From assembly GCA_027943335.1 (NCBI GenBank), contig BSBK01001118.1, forward strand, positions 1,415,501-1,479,500: a stretch of DNA of 64,000 nucleotides, written 5' to 3'. The position numbers and the translations under genes were made by a program. The number at the start of each line of letters is the position of its first letter. Positions within the stretch are counted from its first letter, which is position 1. Below, piece after piece: positions 53,084-62,666 of the stretch. Below the pieces are notes generated by a model, which saw only the letters and a list, made by a program, of their open reading frames with translations, did not search any database and was not told the DNA's origin. The DNA is from Chamaecyparis obtusa. Its lineage: Eukaryota > Streptophyta > Pinopsida > Cupressales > Cupressaceae.

Positions 53084-54320
53084 CTGGAGCTACAGATGCA
53101 ATAGCAGCAGCAAGTCTTGCAACAATTCCAGGATTGTATGATCACAGCATTGGGACAGTTGAGAGTTGGACATTCAAGGTTGGGAAGGTCTGGTAGTCGA
53201 AACAGCAAAGGTCAGGTCAAGCATGAAAACCAAGATAGAGCAGCCTCTAATGTTGTGAGAACAGTGGATACAAGGTCTGATCAACCATTGTGCCCCACCT
53301 TTTTACCACGTCCAATTAAAAGAAAACCAATTCCTAAGGTTGAGGTAGAAGAGACGCACATCGTCGATTATATTATGGTGGCTCGAGACGAATACACACA
53401 GCTTCTTGCTGATGAATTTAAATCAATTCATGAACCAGCGTAAGGAAAAAACTAGGAATCGTCTGGAATGGCAAGACAGGAGGCCTAGAGAGCAAGCTAG
53501 ACAGGGCTTCCAGCCAATGGAGTACAAAGATGCCTTGAACAAAATTACTATTCCAACTTTTAATAGAACCGGAGAGATATTAGCTAGATCATGGGTTCAA
53601 AAGTTAGACATGTTCTTGGCACTCAAAACCAGGGAAGAGGAAAAGGCAGTACAGTTCGCTACCATGCATTTGGAAGGGGTAGCATATAACCGGCGGCACC
53701 GCAACCTCATTTCCCAGGATCATACTAGGGTTCAATCTTATGAAGAATTTGTCAATAGGCTGATTACACATTTTGACCGGAAGGACATAGAGGTCTATTA
53801 TAGGGAATTAGCGCAATTGAAACAAGTAGGACAGCTGGAATCATACATCGATGAATTCCAAAAAAATTCAATGATGGCTCCCGATATGCCTCAGAAAAGA
53901 GTTACAATGCTATTTGTTGAAGGTCTAAGTGACAAACTAAAAGGATTGGTTAAAGCTCATAGGCCCAGTTCTTTAGATGACGCTATTGGGTTAGCAATGT
54001 ATTTATAAATTACAGCACCCAACCAGCCTCAAAAGAAAGATTTCAGCCCTTGGAAATCTGACAAAAAGGGGCCAAATCAGCAAAGAAACACAAGTTTCAA
54101 TCAGCTAAGAAATACACCTTCAAAAGTTGATCAAGAAATGCAAAATGAACTTAGAAGGAAGAAATTGTGCTTGTCCTATAAAGAACCATGGGAACCAGAA
54201 CATCGCTGCCTTGGTAAAGGTAAGCTACACTTGATTGAAGTACACTCAGAAGAGGAGGATCAGGACGAGCTAGAGGACAGCTTTGAGGAAGATGACACTC
54301 GGGAAAATGAGCCTCAATAG
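53084..54320 (+). pseudogene. D gag, main part (capsid core), broken
   Basis: The reading continues from 38655 as LELQMQ, then a stop, QQQVLQQFQDCMITALGQL and a basic linker. The frame changes near 53440. The gag core (53470-54008) reads ITIPTFNRTGEILARSWVQK, LDMFLALKTREEEKAVQFAT, HLEGVAYNRRHRN, YEEFVNRLITHFDRKDIE and YYRELAQLKQVGQLESYIDE, which is the retrotransposon gag domain. A stop at 54006 precedes a basic region and a degenerate knuckle-like motif (LCLSYKEPWEPEHRC, near 54165, Cys lost). An acidic stretch ends at the stop at 54318-54320. The protein would build the particle. Confidence 0.83.
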
Positions 54321-54326
54321 ATAGAA

Positions 54327-54776
54327 TTGGACGATACTATTGTTATAAAGAACCCACTCATTGCCACTTTATCTAAAATTCCTCGAGGTAGACCTTTCCG
54401 GCTAAAAGGAGCTCTAAAGGTGCAGCGAATGGTATGTTTAATTGATAGCGGTGTTACACATAATTTCATTGATGAGGGTTTAGTCAGTAAACGTGGACTT
54501 CAGGCAAAAGAGTTTTCTGGATTTGATGTCATTGTTGCAGATGGTTTTCCCCTAAGTTGTAACCGTGTTATACCACAACTGAAAATTCAAATGGGGGATT
54601 GCACATTGACAAGTGATTTCTATGTTCTTGGTCTCAGCAATGTTGATGCCATTTTGGGACTTCAGTGGCTTGAGTCATTACAAAGACATGTTCAGAACTT
54701 CAAACAAATGTAGCTGGAGTTTATGGTTGAAGGTAAGAAAACAATACTGAAAGCTATGACAGACAGTAGTCCAAGG
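54327..54776 (+). pseudogene. D protease, cut by solo LTR G
   Basis: Open 54327-54713. It reads RMVCLIDSGVTHNFIDEGLV with the aspartic-protease triad DSG (here DSGVTHNF instead of DSGATHNF) near 54440. VIVADGFPLSC and FYVLGLSNVDAILGLQWLES (near 54620-54680) supply the flap and the ILG motif typical of gypsy retropepsins. A stop at 54711 is followed by LEFMVEGKKTILKA and then the insertion of G after the CAAGG copy at 54772-54776. Coding resumes at 55962. Confidence 0.85.
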
Positions 54777-55956
54777 TGTAATGTCCCCACTTTAGCAGTT
54801 GACCAAGTGTGTGTGCGTTAGCCTTATTCTACATGGTCCCGAGGGCTAACGAAAGGTTTAAGGGGATCCTGGAGTGTTTTGGCCCAGTCATTTCCAGTTT
54901 GGGCCAAAACGAAGTTGATTTACTCAGTTTCAAGCATACTTACTATTTTTAGTAAGTCAGCAGGACACAGTGGAGGCCAATTTTGGTGATTGGATTTGAT
55001 ACTCTTTGGTGAGAGCTTTCCGACGAGCTATCACTCGCATTATTCGGAGTCCGATTGCTAATACATTTTAATGCCTGAAGTTTTATTAAAGTAACATTTA
55101 ATTTAATTGTAAAATATTAAAGTGTTACTTTAATATTTATTTTATGGGGATGTGTACCCAAGGGAGACATAAGGGGATATTTTAATATATGTTTTATATT
55201 GCACATCTTTTATCCCACATTGCCCATGAGAGTTGAGCCGACCCTTGGAAATAGAATAAAAGGAAGCGTTCATGGCTTCATTAGACAGGTTGAATATGAG
55301 AAGAAATTGGTGTGTGAGTTGCAGATCCGTTCTTGGCATTTGAGGACGTTTATCCTCTCTTGTGACATTCTAGACGTCATTCCCTTGGGGTTTGGCCTTT
55401 GGAATCCAGTGTTCTCAGCTTCATTATCAGGCAGATTGGGCGCATTTCCAACTGAAGACAAACCGTTCCTGTAGCACAGCACTGTTCGCGTTCCTGTAGC
55501 GCAACACTATTCAGTTCCTGTAGCGCAGCACTGTAGCAGCCGTGTACTGTAGCAACCGCGTCATTGTAGCAGCTGCATACTGTAGCTTCTAGTTAGCAGC
55601 AGCCTAATGTTATGGCCCAGGTCATCACTCTTTGAAGTAAACAATATTCAAGCTATTCTATTGCTGGAGTATTTAGTGAGTTGTTTCATTGCCAATATTG
55701 TACTTAACCTGAAAATCATCATAAATATAGTGTGCTGGTTATTTTCAGTTGTGTGTTTATGCTTTCATTTTTATATTCATGTTACATGCATAGTTCTTTG
55801 TTAAAAGAGCACAAACAAAACAATACAACAACCCATTCCGGAGTCATAAGGGTTGTAACACAAAACAGAGAAATTAGGGACTGCAAGCAAAGTGTTTGAC
55901 GGAATTACTTTATAGTTGTGACTCATTTAGAAGTGGATTTTGGGGTAACCATTACA
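54777..55956 (+). mobile_element. Solo LTR G (gypsy type)
   Basis: A 1180-bp insertion with ends TGTAATGTCCCC and GGGTAACCATTACA (terminal TGTAATG/CATTACA inverted) and a perfect duplication CAAGG (54772-54776 and 55957-55961). It has no internal primer site, purine tract or coding, so it is the product of LTR-LTR recombination of a full element. GC-rich words of the type CTGTAGCAGC or CTGTAGCGCAGCACTG are repeated at 55475-55605. Confidence 0.88.
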
Positions 55957-55961
55957 CAAGG

Positions 55962-56862
55962 GTAGTTTCACCTAGAAGAATGGAAGCTTTCTTCAAACAT
56001 AACGATGTGGAATGGGCAGCCCATTCCTTTGTTTCTAATAAGTCTACCACAGAAAATGAACCCTCTTACCATGTTGATATCCAATCTATGTTAGATAAAC
56101 ATGGTGCAATGTTTGGGGATATTCATCCTCGGCGTCCACCTGACAGAGGGTTTGAACATGTGAGTGAGTTAGAAGAAGATTCAAAACCGGTTATCACAAC
56201 ACCTTAGAGGCATCCTCCTCATTTCAAAGAGGAAATTGAAAAAACAATCAAAGAGTTGCTGAAAATGGGAGACATACGCCCAAGTTTCAGTCCTTTTGCT
56301 TCTTTTGTGGTGTTGGTCAAGAAAAAAATGGAACATTGTGCATGTGTATAGATTACAGAGCACTGAACAAGAAGACTATTAAGAATAGATACCCCATCCC
56401 CAGGAGAGATGAGTTGTTGGATGAGTTGCATGGTTCGGTGTTCTTTTCTAAAATTGATTTACGATCAGGCTATCATCAAATTAGCGTGTGGGAAGAAGAC
56501 ATTCACAAAACAGCATTTTGTTGTCATTATGGGCACTTTGAATTCCTTGTCATGCCCTTTGGACTCACAAATGCACCAGCAACATTCCAATCTTGCATGA
56601 ACCATACTTTTCATGATCAAATGAGAAAATTTGTATTAGTATTCTTTGATGATATACTAATTTACAATAGGACATGGAATGAACATTTGCAGCACTTGGA
56701 TGTTGTACTAAGTATCATGGAAAAACAGTCATTGTTTGCATAAGTGTGAATTTGGAATGTCTGAAATTCTTTATTTGGGACATGCGATAGGAATTGAAGG
56801 GGTTAAGGTACACCAAGAGAAAATACAAGCAATTTTGGACTGACCGCCTCCTAAGAACATAG
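55962..56862 (+). pseudogene. D reverse transcriptase, broken
   Basis: Coding resumes with SPRRMEAFFKHNDVEWAAHS, then HGAMFGDIHPRRPPDRGFEH. A stop near 56204 precedes the RT entry [20 protein letters not shown]. The palm blocks are [79 protein letters not shown] and [12 protein letters not shown] (near 56640). FDD carries the two catalytic Asp residues of the YxDD box. Stops or frame changes occur near 56320 and 56740. The order and motifs are standard for Ty3/gypsy RT, which copies element RNA into cDNA in the particle. Confidence 0.88.
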
Positions 56863-57420
56863 CTTGAGAGGATTCTTGGGTTTATGCTGCTATTATAGAA
56901 GGTTAGTTTGAGGTTTCTCCTAGTTAGCCTCTCCCTTAACGGATCTTACTAAGAAGGGGGCATTTCAGTGGTCTACAGAGGCACAAATTACATTTGACAA
57001 ACTCAAAGAAATTATGAGCACATGTCCAGTATTAACACTTCCTGATTTCACAAAACCATTTATTGTTGAGTGTGATGCTTCGAGGCAAGGAATTGGAGCA
57101 GTTTTAAAGCAAGATGGGCATCCTATTGTGTTTGAATGTAGGAAGATCAGAGATCCAGAGAAGCTATACTCTACTTACGACAAAGAAATGTTGGCTATCA
57201 CGCACACCCTAAGCAAGTTTAGACAATACTTGGTAGGTGCAAAATTTACTGTCAGGACTGATCAATAATAGTCTTAAGTACTTTTTGGAACAAAAGTATC
57301 TCAATGAACGTCAACAAAAATGGGTCAGCAAGATTCAAGCCTATGACTTTGATGTGGAACTTATCAAAGGGAAAAAGAAAGTGGTAGTTGATGCACTTTC
57401 CAAGAGACCTACTCTTTGTT
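56863..57420 (+). pseudogene. D RNase H, broken
   Basis: After a degraded connection (56863-57010) the segment 57014-57268 reads CPVLTLPDFTKPFIVECDAS, GIGAVLKQDGHPIVFECRK, YSTYDKEMLAITHTLSKFRQ and YLVGAKFTVRTDQ. These are the gypsy RNase H blocks with catalytic D (ECDAS), E (DKEML) and D (RTDQ). A frame change near 57266 leads into RQQKWVSKIQAYDFDVELIK and VDALSKRP. RNase H would remove the RNA template during replication. Confidence 0.85.
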
Positions 57421-57798
57421 CACTTACAAAGATTTCAGCTGATTGGAAATCTAAATTGTTGGCTGAATATACTAAAAATTCTTGTGCTTGTGATTTAGTG
57501 GATGGCCAGGTGCAAGATGATAGATATTCTGTAATTGAGGATGTAATATATTACAACAACAGAATATACTTGGCACCTAAATCTAAGTTGAAGCATAACA
57601 TTATGAGGGCACTACATGACACCCCTCTAGTTGGACATCTAGGTTTCTTCAAGGCGTACTAACAAATAAGGGAGAGATTTTCCTAGAAGGGGCTTAAGAA
57701 TGATGTGTTGCAACATGTCCGTGAATGTTTGACTTGCCAACAAAACAAGTCAAAACACACTTTCCCAGCAGGTCTTTTGCAGCCTTTACCCATACCGG
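57421..57798 (+). pseudogene. D integrase N-terminal part, cut by element E
   Basis: The frame continues through YYNNRIYLAPKSKLKHNIMR, ALHDTPLVGHLGFFKAY and, after a stop at 57660, RECLTCQQNKSKH. The spacing of HDTPLVGH and CLTC is the HHCC zinc-binding module of gypsy integrases (His pair near 57610, Cys pair near 57730). The core domain would start after LLQPLPIP, and the insertion of E at 57799 comes exactly there. The rest of D is outside the window. Confidence 0.82.
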
Positions 57799-58359
57799 TG
57801 TTGTGAAATGTAAGATCAAATAGAAATAAATATGTTATTGCAGAGATTGGATGTGATGGAGAACAATTGCCACTGTGATTGATTGTCCTTCCATCAACAC
57901 CCGATTCATATATATATAGTGTTAATAGTTACAAACATGTAGAGACATGTCCATGCGTGGCAATTGCCACGTAGGGACATGTCCCTACATTACGTAACTT
58001 ATTGTTAATGCCAAGCGGTGCGTACTGATCATTGTTTATGTGTTGTTTTATAATTGTCACCATTAGTGACCGAAGGGTGATAACACAACAAGTATGATTA
58101 ACGGTGAGCAAGATAAGTATCATGCGCTGTAATAACATTATAGTTAGCACAATAATTATCGTGACTGTACTGTTATTACAGTAGCACGATAATTATCATG
58201 CTACGTATCGTATATGGCATTAGCACTTGTTATATTATTAATGATGCTCGGTGATATACTTCGATTCAACATAGTGACATGACAATTATATATATATATA
58301 TATATTCATTGTTCTATCATGACTATGACTTAAATACGAAACGAAGCTATATCTCAACA
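57799..58359 (-). repeat. E 3' LTR
   Basis: 561 bp. The left border could also be 57802, since TGTTGTGAAATG allows two TG starts. It contains an imperfect hairpin (AATTATCGTG ... CACGATAATT, about 58155-58195) resembling the hairpins of B's LTR. Confidence 0.8.
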
Positions 58360-58801
58360 CTCCCTCTTAGCAAGAGAGGATTTAAGTAATACCCTTTGAA
58401 TCATAGTCTACCATGACTTCCGACACAACTCAGGACAACAATTTAATGTAGTCTTGTCATGGTAATAGACTTAGGTATCTCAATATCATGATATTCGGCT
58501 CAGTCTGGGACAAACACTTAAGGAGTCAATCATGATATAATATTGTTATCACACATCAAGTAATAACATCACATATGTGAGAATCAATATATCTGGCACA
58601 GTCTGGGACAACAACTTAATGTAGTCAATCTTGACACTTGGTCAACTATTGTCAAGATCGTCACCTTGAAATAGTAACCTTAACCAATTAGATTGAAGAT
58701 AGTCATCTTCCTTTGAACAAAATATTGCAATATAACTTCGTTTATTTATTTATTCATAAATAAAAAATACAAGTGGTAGGAATTAATCCTAGCAATCACA
58801 A

Positions 58802-60412
58802 TTATAGTTTAGTCATACCAAGTTTGCTCCTGAAGTACTCTATCTTCAATCTTGCAAGGGGTTTGGTAAAGATGTCAGCATTTTGTTCTTCAGTGCTGAT
58901 ATACACTAGTTTTATGATGTTCATGTCTACCATGTCTGTTATATAATGATAAGGAATCTCTATATGCTTGGATAGATTGTGGAAAACTAGATTTACAGAG
59001 AGTTTGATGCAGCTTTAATTATCACAATGAATCAAGGTAGGATTCAGAGATTTTCCAAATAATCCAAATAGTAACTTCCTTAACCATACTGCTTCATGGG
59101 CTCCCATGGAAGCTACAATGTATTCTGCTTCGGTGGAGCTCTGGGCAACTGCTGACTATTTCCTGCTGAACCAAGATATCATGGCGGATCCAAGACTGAA
59201 ACAACCTGTAGTACTTTTACGATCAGTCGAGCTCTTGGCCCAATCAAAATCAGAATAACCTTGTAGTTGAATCTCAACATTTTCATACTTTAAGCCAAGT
59301 CCAATAGTGCCTCGCAAATATCTCAGAATGTGTTTAGCAGCCATTAAATGTAACTTCTTAAGTTCACACATGAAGTGACTTAATACATTAGTAGCATAGC
59401 AGATATCAGGACAAGTGTTTACCAAGAACATGAGGGAACCACTAATCTATCTGTAAAGTGAAGGATCTGTAGGTTTTGAATTTTTTGCCTCAATTTTGAG
59501 TTTGTGTAGATTGGTTTCCATCGGAGTAGCCAAAGGTGTACACTCCATCATTGCAAATCTAGTCAAGATATCTAAGGTGTACTTTTCTTGATTTAGGAAA
59601 ATGTAGTTTTTCTTTTGCCATACTTCCAAGCCTAAGAAATAGTGTAGGAGGCCTAAGTCTTTCATTTCAAATTCAGCTGCTAGATCTTGTTTACATTTTG
59701 CAATGAGATGATCTTCACCTATTATCAAGAGGTCATAAACATAAAGAACTAATATTATCATATTACCATTTGATATTTTGAAGTGAATGTTAGGATCTGC
59801 TTCATTCTTGGAGTATCTGAGTTTAGCAAGGTAGTTGTCTATCCTTGCATACCAAGCTCTAGGAGCTTGCTTTAGACCATAGAGTGCTTTCTTTAATTTT
59901 CATACATGGCAGGTCTCGTCATGTGTAGTGAACCCTTCTGGTTGTTCTATATATACTTCCTCCTCAATTGAACCATTCAGAAAAGTTGTTTTCACATCCA
60001 TCTGATGTATCTTCCATCCTTTTGATGCGGCAATTGCAATGATAGTTCTTATCGACGTATACCGGGCTACTGGGGCAAATGTCTCTTCATAATCAAATCC
60101 AGCTTTCTGAGAGAAACCCCTGGCCACAAAAAGAGCTTTGTGTTTTTCAATGCTACCGTTAGGTGCATATTTAATTTTGAACAACCACTTTGAGGAGACA
60201 ACTGATTTGTCTTCTGGTCTAGGCACTATGTCCCAAACATCATTTTTTAGTATAGATTGATATTCTTCAATCATAGCATCTTTCCAAGCCTGATTTGATA
60301 AAGCTTCTTTAACATTGGTTGGTTCGGAATTTGTAAGCTCGGTCAGAAGTGTTGCATAACATTTTAGAGTTCGTGTTCTTTTATTCTCTTTGGATATCTC
60401 ATTAGGTTCCAT
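58802..60412 (-). pseudogene. E reverse transcriptase and RNase H, broken
   Basis: Reading from 60412 the minus strand shows WKDAMIEEYQSILKNDVWDI, SSKWLFKIKYAPNGSIEKHK, GFDYEETFAPVARYTSIRTI and GWKIHQMDVKTTFLNGSIEE. After a stop near 59899 come ALYGLKQAPRAWYARID and LVLYVYDLLI (near 59740). The catalytic YVDD box reads YVYD, so one essential Asp is lost. KDLGLLHYFLGLEVW and YLRGTIGLGLKY lead to RNase H (GYSDFDWAKSSTDRKSTTGC, then SSTEAEYIVA and NADIFTKPL), ending at the TAA at 58804-58802. Stops at 59155 and 59446 interrupt it. Copia order is clear. Confidence 0.9.
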
Positions 60413-60414
60413 GT

Positions 60415-61140
60415 TATTTTATTCAATCATCTTCCTTGCCCACAGAGGCCTTTTCTTGTTATTGAGTAATTCAATATTCTCATCATTAGAGACTGAGGGT
60501 TCAAGGTCTTCTATGATATTCTCCCTCTCAATTTCAGTTGTGTGATCTTCTTCTAATTCAATGATATTATCATCCTCAAGATCTTTGAGTGTAATGTTTT
60601 CTTCAAATTTTACATCTCTACCTATCTCAACAGACCTCTGTCTTGGAATGTTGATTCGATATCCTTTAGTGTTTTCACTATAGCCAACAAGTATGCCTCT
60701 TTTACCAGATGGTTCTACTTTTGTCCTCTTTTCCTTAGGAACATAGATATATATGGGACAACCAAATATTCTAAGATGGCTTAGGTCTAGTTTGTTCCCT
60801 GTAAAGACTTCTTCTGGAGTTATATTTTCTAGTATAGAGTGTGGGCATCTATTTTGGATATATACTGTTGTATTTGAGGCTTCTGCCCAAAATGAAGTGT
60901 GTAAGTTTTGATCATGCATCATGGCTTTTGCTACTTAAATTATGGTCCTATTCTTCCTTTCTGCCACTCCATTTTGTTGAAGATTATATGGTACAGTATA
61001 CTCACTCTTAATCCCAACAGAATTACAGAATTTTTTAAAGTTGTCAAATATGTATTCTCCCCCATTATCAAATCTCAACACTTTAATTTTTTTCTCTGAT
61101 TGGTTTTCTACTAATGCTTTGAATGCTATTATTTGTATTT
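60415..61140 (-). pseudogene. E integrase, C-terminal part
   Basis: From about 61085 the minus strand reads VLRFDNGGEYIFDNFKKFCN and PYNLQQNGVAERKNRTII, which covers the second Asp region and the catalytic Glu block of copia integrase. A stop is followed by the open frame 60922-60419: HTSFWAEASNTTVYIQNRCP, EVFTGNKLDLSHLRIFGCPI and GYRINIPRQRSVEIGRDVKF. A glutamate-rich linker leads to RT. The zinc-binding N-terminus and first half of the core are missing, joined directly to gag near 61140. Integrase would insert the cDNA; this copy cannot. Confidence 0.87.
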
Positions 61141-61194
61141 AGTTCACTTGATAAGGCTAAGAAGAATAGTGAGATTTCTTCTTTGACTTCTTCA

Positions 61195-61505
61195 GCTAAG
61201 TTAGCATGGTTCTTTTTCCTTTCCGGACAATTTCTATGGGTGTGCCCATACTTATCACATTTGTAACACTAAATTTTAGATAGATCCATTTTATTGTAAT
61301 TTTTATTTCCTCTTTTTCGTTTGAAAAACTTTTTCTTTTTGTTGGAAGTATTTGTATGAAGTGCTTGGGTTTCTCCCTCTTTATTTGGGCCTATTCCCCT
61401 AGAGATTAATCTGTTAGGAATGAATGCTGAATATATCCTATGGGGGAGTATTCGCAACCATTCTGTAGCAGTTGTTGTTGCATTCATGACTGTGATTGTC
61501 ATTGA
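61195..61505 (-). pseudogene. E gag, C-terminal part with zinc knuckle
   Basis: The minus strand from 61505 contains ATEWLRILPHRIYSAFIPNR, a basic stretch KKKKFFKRKRGN and, after a stop near 61270, the CCHC knuckle CYKCDKYGHTHRNC (61268-61227). NHANLAEEVKEE follows, then a jump into the integrase part near 61140. Its upstream gag is cut off by element F at 61506. Confidence 0.75.
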
Positions 61506-62610
61506 TGTCAACACAGTGATCTACTAAAGTTTAGCAAAGAAGCAGACAGTGTTTGAATTAGCGTACATGGAATATTGAAGATCAAGCTATGCGGAGTTGA
61601 GGATTTACTGATGTTCTATAAGATCTTGGTTAAGAGCGCGTACGGAAATTCATTTATTCATGACAGTTATGTGTAATTCAGTGGAAGCAGTATTCAGGCA
61701 GTGTTTCTGAGTAGCGTTTTTTGGAAATCAGATAATATCTCCTAATCGGGATAGAATCTGAGCATGCAAAGTTGAACAGCTGATGAAGACATGATAATTG
61801 TGATGTGGATGTGACAGCAAGGTCAGAGGTCGCACGAGTGAAGATTTATCTTAATTGGAAGCCGACAGTTTTATGTAATTATGGAATTCTTATGTAACGT
61901 GTGGAAGATTTTATTTTGTAATTTGTATGCCCACTCATTTGTAATTATTTGAGTGTGGTATAAAGAAAGGAATGTTTTCCTTATTGTAACAAAGTATAGG
62001 GAATGTGGAATGTAAGATTGTGAAAGTGAATTGCGGAATTATGCAATACTTGTTGAAAGAGGATATGCGAAGTATAGAGATCTGGTATTGAGATGTGATG
62101 AAGCAGTTGGTGCGGTTTGGCATAGTCAGAGGAGAAGTGTTCAGTTGTTGAGATTAGTAATCTTTTGGTATTATTCTGTTGAGTAATACAGAGATCAGTT
62201 GGACAGTGTGTTCAGTGATCTTGCACCTGAAGCTGTTTGGGCAGTGGGTCCTTCTGTCTTCCATAACTCCTAACAGAGTTAGAATCTTTTAGCAGGGATT
62301 CAAAGTCTCCTAGCAAGGACTGATATGTACTGAATGTATTTCATAAGACTCCTAACAGAGTCCATCCTCTCACAAAGAACTTTCATATTAGTGCATCTTT
62401 TGTGCATCATTCCCACCGGGGTTTACTCTTTGATCAAGAGGTTCCCTAGTCAACATATCTTGTGTTATTGTGTATGTATATCTTTCTATGGTTGTTGATC
62501 ACATTGCTTACTTGGTTAAAATCTATTAAAGTTGATAAAAGTTGTATTTATCTGATAACTGATTCACCCCCCCCCCCCTTAGTTATCTTGATGGACTTTA
62601 CTTTCTAACA
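61506..62610 (+). repeat. F 5' LTR
   Basis: 1105 bp, TGT...ACA ends, with a run of ten C near 62568. The repeated phrase CTCCTAACAGAGT / CTCCTAGCAAGGAC occurs at 62265-62360. Confidence 0.75.
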
Positions 62611-62612
62611 AT

Positions 62613-62627
62613 TGGTATCAGAACAGC
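62613..62627 (+). promoter_or_regulatory. F primer-binding site, initiator tRNA-Met
   Basis: TGGTATCAGAACAGC, two bases after the LTR end; matches the initiator-Met primer with one change. Confidence 0.85.
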
Positions 62628-62666
62628 AGGCCCTTGAAGGAAAAGTTTAACAGCGTAAGGAGATCC

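Larger units (their letters stand above)
57799..61505 (-). mobile_element. Element E: Ty1/copia element, minus strand, truncated by F
   Basis: The 3' LTR lies at 57799-58359 (on the minus strand it starts TGTTGAGATATAG and ends CATTTCACAACA). It is preceded by the purine tract CTAAGAGGGAG (58360-58370 on the plus strand). Reading leftward from 61505 come gag, an integrase part, RT and RNase H. An internal deletion removes protease and the first half of integrase. The 5' LTR and primer site are beyond F's insertion, so E's target duplication cannot be tested. Confidence 0.86.
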
